Made by a program: the position numbers and the translations under genes. The notes beneath the pieces are model-generated. The model saw nothing but the letters and a program-made list of their open reading frames with translations, ran no database searches and had not been told where the DNA came from. Source: an uncultured Prevotellaceae bacterium (GTDB lineage Bacteria > Bacteroidota > Bacteroidia > Bacteroidales > Bacteroidaceae). From it: a DNA stretch of 64,000 nt. Each line of letters begins with the position of its first letter. The first letter of the stretch is position 1. This document shows positions 1 to 9,474 of this stretch, piece by piece. Where the stretch lies: NCBI GenBank assembly GCA_902781315.1, contig CACZIT010000022.1, positions 33,066-97,065 of the forward strand, read 5' to 3'.

Positions 1-2896
1 TGAGCGTCATGTCAACGAAGCGGGCGCGGGCGTTGAGGGGATGCTGGGCGAGGATGCTGCGAATACGGGCAGCAGCCTCGGGATCTTTCGCCACCATATA
101 TAGATAGCCGCCACCACCGGCGCCAGGCAACTTATAGCCCAGGCAGAGATCGTCGACAAGTGCTGTCAGTCGCGCCACGTCGGGCGGGTTGGTGCCGCTA
201 TCCAACTGCTGGTTCTGCTGCCACGTGCGGCGCACAAGGAGGCCGTACTGGCGGAAGTCCTGCAGCTGTATGGCTTCATACATCTGCAGTGTGTGCTCCT
301 TCATCTGGCGCAGCAGGGCCAGTTCGTCGTGCTGATTGAGGAACATGCGGCGCACGATTTGTTGCAGGATATGCTTGGCCGTGCGCGTGATGCCAGTATA
401 ATAAAGCAGATGACAGGCGCAATAGTCGGATTGCGTGAACAACCGCGAGGGCAACCAGCGCACCTGAGGCTGCTGCATCAGGCCGCGCTCGGTGGTGAGC
501 AGCTTGGCACCGGGCAACAGGCCTCCGTATTGGTCTTGCCAGCCACCGCCAGTGGTGAGCAACTGCTCGAGCAGAAGCGTGCGGCGACCTATCTCGGCCT
601 TGTCCCAGGAGAGCGAGCAGAAGTCGCCCAAGGCAGCGAGCACCGTGGAGGCAAGAATGCTGCTGGTGCCGAGTCCGCTGCCAGCCGGAATGGCCGAAAG
701 CATGGTGAGTTCTATGCCGCAGCCGAACTGCTGCAGTTGGTTGCGCAACGAGGGGCCGGAACCAAAGCCTGCCAGCGTGAGGGCGGCCTTGGGTATGGAG
801 AACGGGCTGCCCACGCGGTTGTAGTCGGCCAGTTGCTCGTTGGTCTCGATGACCTCGGTGGCGCCGAGGTCGATGCTGCGCAGGATGATGTGAAAATCAC
901 TGCAAGGCTTTACATAGGCTTGCAGGGGCTGCTGCCCGTTAAGATTGATGGCGAAGTTGACTACCTGTCCACCTTCCATCAGGCTGTAGGGTGGCGTGTC
1001 GGTCCACCCGCCTGCCACGTCGATGCGCACGGGAGAACGTGCCCAGACAATCTGGTCGGGAGAGACGGAACCTACCCCGGCCCCACCAAAGGCGGGGAGG
1101 GTTTGTCGGCCAGACGCTCCTTCTACCAGCGCTTCGCGTAGCAGAGTGAAGGCATCAGCATTGCCATTATTTGTTTCTTCTTGTTTCTTCAGGCGTTGCA
1201 CTTCGTTGCGGAACATGGCGTCGTGCATGCGGATGAGCAACGGCTCGCTCTCGGGCAGCGGGGCCGGCATAGGCAGTTGAGCTTCGACAAATTCGCGTGC
1301 AGCATCCTCGAGGTCAATCTGATAGAACACGCTGTGACGATAGTTGCCAGCCAGGGCTGGCCAGTTCTGATAGCGAAAGGCCTTGCGCTGAGCTTCAAGG
1401 CGACGCAGGTTGGCCTCAGCCGAGATGGCATCGGCACTCAGGCGCCTACATTGCTCCCAGAGGCGCTGGCCGTCGGCAAGTTGCTTTTCACCCAGCATCC
1501 AACGCAGCACAATGCCCATGTCGCCGATGTTGTCGACCACGGGGAAGAGCGGCTCAAACTGGCGCTCGCCACTGAAGGTGTCGTCGATATGATAGGGACG
1601 CACCACCCATTGACAATCGCCGATGGGGACGATGTCGACACACTGACCTGCCTGGAGCGTGATGGTCCACTCGTTCTCAGGCACACCCGTGATGACGTGG
1701 TCGTGGGCAAGCGTCCATCCCTTGCTGATGCAGCTGTTTTCCACCCAGATGTTTTTGTTTTCTGCTGTGAAGGGCGTGTCCTTGATGGCGTTCTGCTGGA
1801 AGATGGAAGGATGGGGCTTGCGGCCGTGATGAAGAATCTCGCGCTGGTCGCTGACGAGATTCTGGATGGCCAATGTCGAAGAGATGATCTGGCGCGACGT
1901 GCCGAAGTGATAGAACTCGCCACCAGGCAGGGGGAGGATGGCCACAGAGAGTTGAGCCACCTCGCTGTCAGCATAGGTGGGGTCGGTGCCAAGGCTACCG
2001 CCGAAGTCGGTGTATAGGTCGTAGAAATGAAGCCCCACCCCATCGCCCTTCTCTTCAGGGAGGTGGGTCTTCTTCATCAGCACTTCCACAGCACGGTCGC
2101 TGAGCAACCACACACCGATATCGGTCAGCCAGAGATGGTCGCGCAGCAGGTCGTTGAGCGTGTCCACCGACGGCTTCTGCAACATGCACTTCAGCACCGA
2201 CGGCGTCTGGCGCGACGAAACGAATACGCCGTGGTTCTTGGCTGTCTCGGCATTTAGGAAAAGACCATAGCAGACGACGTCGACATCGGGAATGGGCTGT
2301 AAAGGCTGGGTGGCGCGGATGAAAACATCGCCGCTGACCACCATTGTGTGCAGTCGTTCGGGAGCTGCCTGCATGATGCGCTCGTAGAGGGGCACCTGCA
2401 GCGACAGCAGGTCTTGCGACAGGCGCTGTCCCCTCTCCCATCGGAACACGGGTATCGGCGTGAGCACCTTTCCCGACGGCGCATAGGCCGGCAACCGACG
2501 GCTTTGACCGCCGGCATGCAGTAGGATGCGCTTTTCGCGGGAGAGCCAGGTCAGAAATCCATCTCCAACCTGACACCCACCCCCAGCCCCTCCCGAGGGG
2601 AGGGGAGCTTGATTAGCTTGTGAGTTGCCTTTTCCTATCGTAGGAGTATCTAAGCCCCCCTCCCCTCGGGAGGGGCTGGGGGTGGGTGTCAGGCTGGGGG
2701 TGGGTGTCAGGCTGGGGGTGGGTGTTGTGGCAAGTTGAGCCTGATATGCCTGCTGCAGGAGCCATGCCGTCCCTCCACCCGACCCGAGCTTGTGGCCAAC
2801 GGGATCGTTGGAACAGAAATATTCATCGCGGGACAAACCCGTGACATCGTGGAAACAATCTACGAGATTGGGGGGGAGGGACAAAAGTTTTTTCAT
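1..2896 (-). CDS. fkp: Bifunctional L-fucokinase / fucose-1-phosphate guanylyltransferase (3' end outside window)
   Basis: Salvage enzyme converting L-fucose to fucose-1-phosphate and then GDP-fucose in the cytoplasm, feeding capsule and glycoprotein fucosylation. The N-terminal pyrophosphorylase part shows HAGGQSRRLPAYAPSGK; the C-terminal GHMP kinase shows WARSPVRIDVAGGWTDTPPYS and the phosphate loop PAGSGLGTSSILASTV near nt 660-690. The frame is open from ATG 2896 to the window edge (965 codons); family members are about 950 residues, so only a few C-terminal residues are missing. Residues about 57-109 are foreign to the family and encoded by a palindromic repeat with an 18-bp tandem expansion; residues about 596-607 (LPAFGGAGVG) look like a second, smaller remnant. 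It lies 110 bp downstream of a secreted glycosidase on the same strand. The identification is firm. Confidence 0.93.
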   Translation of the reverse strand, partial: MKKLLSLPPNLVDCFHDVTGLSRDEYFCSNDPVGHKLGSGGGTAWLLQQAYQAQLATTPTPSLTPTPSLTPTPSPSRGEGGLDTPTIGKGNSQANQAPLPSGGAGGGCQVGDGFLTWLSREKRILLHAGGQSRRLPAYAPSGKVLTPIPVFRWERGQRLSQDLLSLQVPLYERIMQAAPERLHTMVVSGDVFIRATQPLQPIPDVDVVCYGLFLNAETAKNHGVFVSSRQTPSVLKCMLQKPSVDTLNDLLRDHLWLTDIGVWLLSDRAVEVLMKKTHLPEEKGDGVGLHFYDLYTDFGGSLGTDPTYADSEVAQLSVAILPLPGGEFYHFGTSRQIISSTLAIQNLVSDQREILHHGRKPHPSIFQQNAIKDTPFTAENKNIWVENSCISKGWTLAHDHVITGVPENEWTITLQAGQCVDIVPIGDCQWVVRPYHIDDTFSGERQFEPLFPVVDNIGDMGIVLRWMLGEKQLADGQRLWEQCRRLSADAISAEANLRRLEAQRKAFRYQNWPALAGNYRHSVFYQIDLEDAAREFVEAQLPMPAPLPESEPLLIRMHDAMFRNEVQRLKKQEETNNGNADAFTLLREALVEGASGRQTLPAFGGAGVGSVSPDQIVWARSPVRIDVAGGWTDTPPYSLMEGGQVVNFAINLNGQQPLQAYVKPCSDFHIILRSIDLGATEVIETNEQLADYNRVGSPFSIPKAALTLAGFGSGPSLRNQLQQFGCGIELTMLSAIPAGSGLGTSSILASTVLAALGDFCSLSWDKAEIGRRTLLLEQLLTTGGGWQDQYGGLLPGAKLLTTERGLMQQPQVRWLPSRLFTQSDYCACHLLYYTGITRTAKHILQQIVRRMFLNQHDELALLRQMKEHTLQMYEAIQLQDFRQYGLLVRRTWQQNQQLDSGTNPPDVARLTALVDDLCLGYKLPGAGGGGYLYMVAKDPEAAARIRSILAQHPLNARARFVDMTL
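2569..2726. repeat. Palindromic element in frame inside fkp, with 18-bp tandem expansion
   Basis: Two 37-bp arms (2569-2605 and 2657-2693) are perfect reverse complements around a loop of about 51 bp. The right end (to about 2726) continues as further copies of an 18-bp unit, adding repeated TPTPSL to the protein. The whole element stays in the fkp reading frame. Its loop shares the words gattagctt and agatactc with the copy inside the DUF554 gene at 24902-25022. Confidence 0.93.
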
Positions 2897-3006
2897 TTGA
2901 AAGGGATTAAAGGGTTTAAAAGGGAGTGGAAGGGCATAAAAGGACATTAGTCTCGTCTCTTTGAGTTCAGAGATCTATACTCCCTTTATGCCCTTATTCC
3001 AACCAC
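2897..3006. repeat. Low-complexity spacer between the glycosidase and fkp
   Basis: The spacer carries iterated aaaggg words (about 2900-2947) followed by a partly complementary stretch (ctccctttatgccctt, about 2978-2995). A related stretch in the opposite orientation lies at about 11165-11228; both contain gggagtggaagggc or its complement. No promoter box is evident, so fkp may be read through from upstream. Confidence 0.6.
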
Positions 3007-5709
3007 TCAACGCTTAACAACTTTCTCGGCCGAGCCGTCGGCATGCTGGCGGATGTGGATGCCGCGGGCAGACGGATTGTACTGGCGGCGACCCTGGAGG
3101 TCGTAAACGGCTTTGACAGCCGACGGCTCTGCATCACCCTGCACCTGCGGGATGGCGGTGACGACTTCATCATTCAGCGCCTTCACCTCGTCGGCCGAAA
3201 GGGCGTAGTTGAAGATGCGCACATCGTCAAGATAGCCGCGGAACTTGGCATCCGACGCCGACTGGCCGCGCCCGAAGTAGTTGAGCACAGGACGGATGTC
3301 GCTGGGCTTCACGCTGATGTCGCTGGTAGAAGCCACTTCCTCGCCATCCACATAGAGGACGGCACGGCTGTCGTCCATCGTGATAGCAACATGTTTCCAT
3401 GCCCGCGCAGTCAGGCGCACCCGATAGTTGAGCTGCTGTTCCTTGTCGCCATTCTTCACGGCAAAGCGCATGCCACTGCCTGATTGGGGTGTGAAGAACA
3501 TATACTGGCTACTGCCGTTGCCGAAGTCGAAGAGGCGAGCCATCGTGACAGTAGGATTGGTCCAATAGACCCACATGGAGATGGTCATCTCGTCCATGTC
3601 GGCAATCTCGTAGGGCAGCTGCACGAAGTCGCTGGTGCCATTGAAGTTGAGCGACTTGCTGCCAGAGACGTGCTGGTCGAGATAGGAGGCCGTGGTGGCG
3701 CTGACGGCATCGAAACAATTGGACGTGGCGTCGGTCAGGGCGTCATCAAACTGCCACTGAGCCACCAGACCCCGTTCGCCGGTAGGCTTGGCCTCAACGA
3801 CTGCCGAGCAGTCCGACTGATTTTCCGAACGGTCGATGGCTTTCACCTTATACTCGTAGGCCACTCCCTGTCGGCACGTGTTGTCGACATACTCACAGGT
3901 CGCCACTTTTCGGGCGATGGTGTTCCACTGCTCAGAGCCCTTCTCGGCACGCAGCACCATGTAGCCTGCCAAATCTTCCTCAGCATTGGCAGTCCAACGC
4001 AGGCTGACGGCGGCATTGGAAGCCTCAGCCGAGAGTCCTGCGGGAGCGGCAGGCGCTTCGAGTTCACAAGCTGCATCGAGAGGCAGCAGGCGCCACATCT
4101 GCAACTCGCGCTTGGCATCGGTCGTAGCCTTGGCAGCCTGACGAATATTGGTACCGTTGGCCACCGACTTCTGCAGCAGTTCCAGACAAAGTCCCGACTC
4201 ACGGTTGCGGATGAAGTAGCAGCCCCGTCCGGCATACTCCAGATACCACTGCTCGTTGGACGCGCAACCAGCATTGTAGCTGATGACGTTGGCCGTCGAG
4301 GTGGAATTGTTCAGCACGTTCATGTAGCGGTTGTTCTGCACGTCGGTCATCTTGTAGAAGCTGTAGTCGCCGCCGATGCGCGGATCAACCAGGCTGACGT
4401 TCCACTGCTGGGCCTTGGAGTTGCTCCATTTCATCTGACTGATGTTGGGATGGCCGTCGGCAGTGCCGTTGACAGCCACCACGCCGCACGTGGCGAAGTT
4501 CATAATTTTGTAGACTCCGGGTTCAATGGGCGACGGCGGCACATCCTCGCCATAGCATACGTCGATGACGCGTTCGGCATTGGTCTGACCTTTCTGATAG
4601 CCCGTGCCACCGGGAATCTCCATGTTATAGGCACGCAGCGGGCCGTTACCGTCGAAATAGACTTCCCGATCAAGCGAGAGAAAGGCGAACGTAGAGGTGT
4701 TGGCCTGACGCTCAGAGGAACCGACGAAGGCTTTCACGTCCTGCGTCTCGTCGTTGCGATAGACCGATGCCGACGTCCACTTGGCGCGGTTCTCGCCGTA
4801 GCCGATGCGCGAGCCGTGGTTGCTGATGTGACAGAACTCACCGCGGGCACGGCTGTCGAAGCCCCACCACACGCCGGCCTGCATGCCGTACTCGGCACCC
4901 ACCATAGCTTCGCCCACGTTGTGCAACTCGTCGGCATAACCATAGTTGCCGTCGGCCGCCACCTGCGAGAAGAATTTGGCATAGGTATCGAAGGAGCCTG
5001 CCAGCTGATGGGTGCAGCCCCAGTCGACGTAGGGCTTCACGGCATTATACCACGACAGGGCCTGATCGCAGTTCAGCGTGTTGCCCGCCGTGATGAGGAG
5101 TCTGGGATATTTCTCCTTCAGCTGTCGCGATATCTCCTTCATATTGGCCTTGCTGCCCTGCTTCCAGTCGGTGTAGTCGGGCTCGTTGAAGGGCGACACA
5201 CCTATCACGCGATGCTTCGGGTAGTATTTGTGGATATAGTCGATGTGAGCACTGATCATGGCAACCCAATGGTCCACATTCGCATTGCCGGTGGTGCCAT
5301 ACCAGCTTTCGTCGATGCCTGCCTCCTGGTCGGAGTTCAGGATGATGTCTACGGTATCGCTCATGATATTGGTGGTCTGCATACGTTTACGGAGCATATT
5401 GGCCTGATTGCTGGTCAGCGCTGTGTCGCCCGCCAGTTTTTCGCCATAGCGGAAACTGCCACGCACCAGCGACAGATTCTCGCGACCGATGTGGTTGATA
5501 CCCTTGCGCATGTTCTGGTCGTTGCGCCATGCCACGTCCATGCCCCAACGCACGGGCAGCTTCACACCCTCATCGCTGATGCGGAACGGCACGACGACAT
5601 CGCTGTTTGACAGCGTGGTGAGATATTGGCTCGACGACGCCCGCTCGGTCTGGGCCATTGCTGCGGCGGCAAGAAACAGACCTGCCACCATCAAAAATTT
5701 CGTTTTCAT
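3007..5709 (-). CDS. Secreted modular glycoside hydrolase (clan GH-A type) with ricin-type, FN3 and LamG modules
   Basis: A 900-residue exported protein with signal peptide MKTKFLMVAGLFLAAAAMAQ. Residues about 25-390 look like a clan GH-A (beta/alpha)8 hydrolase: VSPFNEPDYTDW near residue 175 gives a candidate acid/base Glu, and MVGAEYGMQ near 271 a candidate nucleophile. Then follow a ricin-B-like lectin module (about 395-545, QQWNVSL, QWYLEY), an FN3 domain (about 548-640) and a LamG/concanavalin-like domain (about 648-830, LNFNGTSDFVQLPYE). The C-terminus has YDLQGRR followed by a basic tail, a form common at the ends of exported Prevotella proteins and possibly a sorting tail. The family (GH30-like or related) and substrate are not determined. 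It lies 24 bp downstream of the yfhO-like gene. Confidence 0.8.
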   Translation of the reverse strand: MKTKFLMVAGLFLAAAAMAQTERASSSQYLTTLSNSDVVVPFRISDEGVKLPVRWGMDVAWRNDQNMRKGINHIGRENLSLVRGSFRYGEKLAGDTALTSNQANMLRKRMQTTNIMSDTVDIILNSDQEAGIDESWYGTTGNANVDHWVAMISAHIDYIHKYYPKHRVIGVSPFNEPDYTDWKQGSKANMKEISRQLKEKYPRLLITAGNTLNCDQALSWYNAVKPYVDWGCTHQLAGSFDTYAKFFSQVAADGNYGYADELHNVGEAMVGAEYGMQAGVWWGFDSRARGEFCHISNHGSRIGYGENRAKWTSASVYRNDETQDVKAFVGSSERQANTSTFAFLSLDREVYFDGNGPLRAYNMEIPGGTGYQKGQTNAERVIDVCYGEDVPPSPIEPGVYKIMNFATCGVVAVNGTADGHPNISQMKWSNSKAQQWNVSLVDPRIGGDYSFYKMTDVQNNRYMNVLNNSTSTANVISYNAGCASNEQWYLEYAGRGCYFIRNRESGLCLELLQKSVANGTNIRQAAKATTDAKRELQMWRLLPLDAACELEAPAAPAGLSAEASNAAVSLRWTANAEEDLAGYMVLRAEKGSEQWNTIARKVATCEYVDNTCRQGVAYEYKVKAIDRSENQSDCSAVVEAKPTGERGLVAQWQFDDALTDATSNCFDAVSATTASYLDQHVSGSKSLNFNGTSDFVQLPYEIADMDEMTISMWVYWTNPTVTMARLFDFGNGSSQYMFFTPQSGSGMRFAVKNGDKEQQLNYRVRLTARAWKHVAITMDDSRAVLYVDGEEVASTSDISVKPSDIRPVLNYFGRGQSASDAKFRGYLDDVRIFNYALSADEVKALNDEVVTAIPQVQGDAEPSAVKAVYDLQGRRQYNPSARGIHIRQHADGSAEKVVKR

Positions 5710-5733
5710 TTTCAGTCAATATTTTAGTTTGTG

Positions 5734-8316
5734 TCAGCGTTCTTTTCTCCTGAAATGCACCACCAGTCCTCCCACGACAGCCAGCAGCAAGACGGCCGAA
5801 GCGGCATAGGCAATGCTCTCGGTGCGCTTGATGGAGGAAGGCTTGAACGTCAGCACGACCTTATGCTCGCCGGGCTGCAGGTTCAGCGCACGCAGGACAT
5901 AGTTGACGCGCCCCAGCGTGGCGGGCTTGCCGTCCACCGTGGCTGTCCAGCCGGGATAGTAGATTTCCGAGAACACCACGACGCCGCCCTTGCCTGAGCG
6001 CACGTCGTAGGCGAGCTCGTTAGGCTCGTAGGCAGTCAGTGTCACCACCGAGGCGGTGTCCTGCAACTGGGCCTCGCCCAGCTGTTCCTTGAACTTCGCA
6101 TCGGCCACAGCCTCGTGGCGCAGGTCAATCTTACCCACGCGGTCCAGCTCTTCGTTGGCGTTCTGCACGTAGGTCAGCTTGTCTACGAACCACGCGTTGC
6201 CATAAGTGTAAGGATTCATGATGGGCACCGTCTGACCACCCTGCAGCGGCATGATGATGTATTTCATGTTGAGCATGTTCAGCACAGGATAAATCGAGTC
6301 GCCAGCCACCTGCGTCATGTCACCCTGTGCGTCCACAATGGCAGGCATCAGCTTCTGCATCTCGGGAGCGATGTGGGCTTCTATCAGTTCCTGATAACGG
6401 CGCAGCTTGGCAGCATGATAGCCACCGATGGACTTGTGATAATAGGAGGTCTCGTTCTCGTTGAACGTATTGGAAGCGAGATTCAGCACGCGGTAGTCCA
6501 GCGACTTGTCTTCCAGTATCATCTTGTCGGTATTGGTCATCTCCTGCGGCAATTCGCGCACGCTCTTTTCTACGAACATCGAGTCGTTCAGGTAGCGCTT
6601 GTTCACCGTCCACATATCAATCAGGCAGAGCAGGGCAATGCCGCACACGGCATACAGCTGCGACGACTTCTGCTTGCTGCGCAGAGCCCAGAGCAACAGG
6701 GCCGTACCGATGGTCAGCACCAGGAACGAGCGCCAACAGTCGGCCGTGAAGATGCCTTCGCGCACGGCACGCAGGTTGCTGAGCAGCGGATTCAGCTGTT
6801 CCGGCGGGAACTGCGAAAGGGCTTGCATCTCCTGCGTGGAAACATAGTTGCCGAAGAACACGCCGGGCATCAGCGCAAACAGCAGGCAGAAACCAGCCGT
6901 CAGCGCATAGCTGATGAGCACCGGCTTCAAGTACTTCGAACCATTTGAACGCTGTGCAGCAGCATTTGAACCTTCAACGTGCGAAGCACCATTTGAACGC
7001 TGCGCAGCAGCACTTCCCCACCAGCCGTTGCCCAGCACCTTGCCGAGGGCCATCATGGCCAGCAGCGGAATCGTGAACTCAGCAATGACGAGGATCGAGG
7101 CAACCGTGCGGAACTTCGCATACATCGGCACGTGGTCGATAAAGAAGTCGGTGAGCCCCATGAAGTTCTTACCCCACGAGAGCATGATAGAAAGAATCGT
7201 GGCAGCAAGCAGTGCCCACTTCATAGGACCTTTCACCACCAGCAGTCCCAGCACAAACAGCATCAGCACGAAGGCACCCACGTAGACCGGGCCACTCGTC
7301 ATGGGCTGCTCGCCCCAGTATTGCCCGATCTGCTGATACAGCGGCAGGTAGTTCGGGTCGGCTTTCTGCATGGCCTTTTCGTTGCGGGCCAGGGGCACCG
7401 AGGCGCCGCCCTTGGTATTCGGAATGAGCAGCGTCCACGTCTCGCCGATGCCGTACGACCACTGCGTGATGTAGTCGCGCTCCAGTCCGCTCGACGTCTG
7501 GTTGCCCGTGTTGGGCTTCACCAGTTCGCTCTTTCCACGCATAGTCTCCTTCGAATACTCCCACGTATGATAGAGGTTGGAAATGTTTATCAGAATACCT
7601 ATGGCACCGGCAGCCAGACACACCGCCGTGGCCTTCACGACGTGCTTCCAGCCAGTGGCCTCGGCATAGCGGTTGGTCAGACTCTGCACGATGAACGCCA
7701 CCACCATCATCGCTATCGGGAACAGATAATAGTAGGTCATCTGCACGTGGTTGGCCTTCACCTCAAAGGCGGCGAAGAGCGCCGTCAGGATGAAGCCCCA
7801 CAGGTACTTGCCCCTGTAGGCCAGCACGATGCCGGCAATCATCGGCGGCAGATAGGCCAGCGCCCACACCTTCCAGATGTGGCCGGCCGCAATGATAATG
7901 AAGAAATAACTGCTGAAGGCCCAGACAATGCTGCCCAGCACGGCCAGTTCGCGTCGGAAGTCGAAGGCACGCATCAGGATGTAGAAGCCCAAAAGATAGG
8001 CAAAAACAAACCACACGTTCTCCGGGAGCCACAGGTGGTAGGCATCCATCACTTTCGACAGCAGGTCGGTACTCTTGTACGAGGGCGACGTCTGGTAGGT
8101 AGGCATGCCGCTGAACGTGGAATTGGTCCAACGGGTGCGCTCGCCCGTCTTCTGCAGGTATTCCAATGCTTCCTGTCCGGCACCACGACCTGCCGACGTA
8201 TCGTGCTGATACAGAATGCGCCCCTCCAGGTCAGCAGGCATGAAATAGGCGAAGGCGATGACCGCAAACAACACTACTGCCAACACATCTGGCAGATACT
8301 TCTTCAGTTTTTCCAT
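5734..8316 (-). CDS. YfhO family membrane protein
   Basis: Large polytopic inner-membrane protein of the YfhO family, in which characterised members act in glycosylation of cell-envelope polymers. About a dozen hydrophobic segments are followed by an extracytoplasmic C-terminal region and a last membrane helix (AASAVLLLAVVGGLVVHF). An ATG at 8316 (MEKLKKYLPDVL) is preferred; ATG 8325 is possible. The longer frame from 8376 overlaps the promoter box at 8347-8354 and is unlikely. Residues about 433-462 contain a duplicated insertion, AAAQRSNG appearing twice, encoded by a 24-bp direct repeat in a cytoplasmic or periplasmic loop. Probably co-transcribed with the glycosidase 24 bp downstream. Confidence 0.85.
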   Translation of the reverse strand: MEKLKKYLPDVLAVVLFAVIAFAYFMPADLEGRILYQHDTSAGRGAGQEALEYLQKTGERTRWTNSTFSGMPTYQTSPSYKSTDLLSKVMDAYHLWLPENVWFVFAYLLGFYILMRAFDFRRELAVLGSIVWAFSSYFFIIIAAGHIWKVWALAYLPPMIAGIVLAYRGKYLWGFILTALFAAFEVKANHVQMTYYYLFPIAMMVVAFIVQSLTNRYAEATGWKHVVKATAVCLAAGAIGILINISNLYHTWEYSKETMRGKSELVKPNTGNQTSSGLERDYITQWSYGIGETWTLLIPNTKGGASVPLARNEKAMQKADPNYLPLYQQIGQYWGEQPMTSGPVYVGAFVLMLFVLGLLVVKGPMKWALLAATILSIMLSWGKNFMGLTDFFIDHVPMYAKFRTVASILVIAEFTIPLLAMMALGKVLGNGWWGSAAAQRSNGASHVEGSNAAAQRSNGSKYLKPVLISYALTAGFCLLFALMPGVFFGNYVSTQEMQALSQFPPEQLNPLLSNLRAVREGIFTADCWRSFLVLTIGTALLLWALRSKQKSSQLYAVCGIALLCLIDMWTVNKRYLNDSMFVEKSVRELPQEMTNTDKMILEDKSLDYRVLNLASNTFNENETSYYHKSIGGYHAAKLRRYQELIEAHIAPEMQKLMPAIVDAQGDMTQVAGDSIYPVLNMLNMKYIIMPLQGGQTVPIMNPYTYGNAWFVDKLTYVQNANEELDRVGKIDLRHEAVADAKFKEQLGEAQLQDTASVVTLTAYEPNELAYDVRSGKGGVVVFSEIYYPGWTATVDGKPATLGRVNYVLRALNLQPGEHKVVLTFKPSSIKRTESIAYAASAVLLLAVVGGLVVHFRRKER
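6941..7012. repeat. 24-bp direct repeat in frame inside the yfhO-like gene
   Basis: The 24-mer starting ccatttgaacgctg is present at 6941-6964 and 6989-7012 with a single mismatch. It encodes AAAQRSNG on the minus strand in both places. The intervening 24 bp also begins like the repeat (tttgaac). The inserted peptide is hydrophilic and lies between hydrophobic segments. Confidence 0.85.
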
Positions 8317-8346
8317 AAGTTGCATATAAACGTTTATATTTGCCCA

Positions 8347-8354
8347 CAAAGGTA
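8347..8354 (-). promoter_or_regulatory. Promoter -7 box TACCTTTG for the yfhO operon
   Basis: Reverse complement of caaaggta, matching the Bacteroidota TAnnTTTG box. Transcription would begin near 8340, leaving a leader of about 24 nt before ATG 8316 and excluding the longer upstream start. Confidence 0.7.
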
Positions 8355-8482
8355 CAAAGAAAAGTTTAAAGTTCAAAGTCCAAGGTTCAATTTTTAGGCT
8401 GAAAGTAGTTAAAGAAGTTAAAAGGCTCCCGTTTCACGAAAAACTCTCAACACTCAACCTCGCTTCTCTCAACTTTTATTTG

Positions 8483-8490
8483 TATCTTTG
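8483..8490 (+). promoter_or_regulatory. Promoter -7 box TATCTTTG for the nucleosidase gene
   Basis: TAnnTTTG box about 50 bp before ATG 8541 in the divergent region between the yfhO-like gene and the nucleosidase gene. Confidence 0.7.
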
Positions 8491-8540
8491 CAGCACGATT
8501 ATCCATTGGTGAAACCATTACGAATCAATTCTTGACCATT

Positions 8541-9209
8541 ATGAAGATAGGAATCATTGTTGCTATGGAGAAGGAACTGCGCGCGCTGCAGAAGGTTTTC
8601 GGCGACGACCCTCGGTTTGTAGTTATGCAGTGCGGCATCGGCAAGGTGAACGCGGCCATCGGCACGGCCGAGATGATTCGCCAGCACCAGCCCGACGCCA
8701 TCATCTCCAGCGGCTGTGCCGGCGGCAACGGCGACGACCTCTGCGTGCAGGATGTCGTTGCCAGTTCTGAACTTGTTTATCACGACGTCTATTGCGGACG
8801 TGCCATCGACGACAGCACGCAGTACGGCCAGGTGCAGGGCATGCCTGCCCGCTTCCCCGCCGACAAGCGGATGCTCAGCGTGGCACAAGCGCTTGCCCAA
8901 AGCCAGCCCGCCCTCTCCATCAAGACCGGCCTCATCGTCACCGGCGACTGGTTTGTAGACTCGAAGGAGAAGATGCGCGAGATCGTCGGTCACTTCCCCG
9001 AGGCACGGGCGGTCGACATGGAGTCGTGCGCCATTGCCCAGACCTGCTACACGTATCACGTGCCGTTCATCTCCTTTCGCGTGATCAGCGACATTCCCCT
9101 GCGCGACACCGACGCCTCGCAGTATCACGACTTCTGGTCGCAGGTGGCCGACCGCTCCTTCAGCGTCACCCGCACCTTCGTCGAAGCACTAGTCAGCAGT
9201 GAAGAGTGA
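8541..9209 (+). CDS. mtnN: 5'-methylthioadenosine / S-adenosylhomocysteine nucleosidase
   Basis: Cytoplasmic hydrolase that removes adenine from methylthioadenosine and S-adenosylhomocysteine (methionine salvage, autoinducer-2 precursor formation). The family active-site positions are visible: Glu in GIIVAMEKEL, Glu in VDMESCAIAQ and Asp in RVISDIPL. At 222 residues it has the usual length. ATG 8541 (MKIGIIVAMEKE) is chosen over the TTG at 8532 because it places the first beta strand correctly. It has its own promoter box at 8483-8490. The 265-bp gap to the next gene holds repeats only. Some family members prefer other nucleosides, so substrate range is inferred. Confidence 0.88.
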   Translation: MKIGIIVAMEKELRALQKVFGDDPRFVVMQCGIGKVNAAIGTAEMIRQHQPDAIISSGCAGGNGDDLCVQDVVASSELVYHDVYCGRAIDDSTQYGQVQGMPARFPADKRMLSVAQALAQSQPALSIKTGLIVTGDWFVDSKEKMREIVGHFPEARAVDMESCAIAQTCYTYHVPFISFRVISDIPLRDTDASQYHDFWSQVADRSFSVTRTFVEALVSSEE

Positions 9210-9474
9210 AGAGTGAATAGGGAATAGTTTATGATTACACTTGAAAACTGAAAAGCTGGTAAAACTCTAAACTCCCACCCAGGGCACGCCCTGAGCTACA
9301 GCTCATTAGCCTTTCAGGCCGCACTTGCAGAGTTTCCGAAACTCTAAACTCTCCGCTCGACCCGCAGGGGCGCTTTCGTAGCGCAGCGGAGAAAGAACTC
9401 TCCCTACTGACTCTAAACTCTCAACTACAAAACTGACTCTAAACTCTAAACTCTAAACTCTAAACTAAAATACC
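9210..9474. repeat. Repeat-filled spacer (hairpin words and ctctaaa iterations)
   Basis: The spacer contains cccagggcacgccctg (about 9277-9292), a hairpin related to the one at about 54234-54254; gctttcgtagcgcagcgg plus agaaagaactct (about 9372-9401), also found near 16440 and 54190; and tandem actctaaactctaaa words (9421-9467). The same words recur inverted at about 54974-55033, so this is a dispersed repeat family and not a coding segment. Confidence 0.75.

Noticed and set aside
3484-5610. Long open frame on the plus strand opposite the modular glycosidase
   Set aside because: Its product lacks any family pattern and reads as the antisense of GC-rich codons; the minus frame has signal peptide and domains.
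7132-8397. Long plus-strand frame opposite the yfhO-like gene
   Set aside because: His/Arg/Gln-rich antisense shadow without homology features; it also crosses the promoter region.
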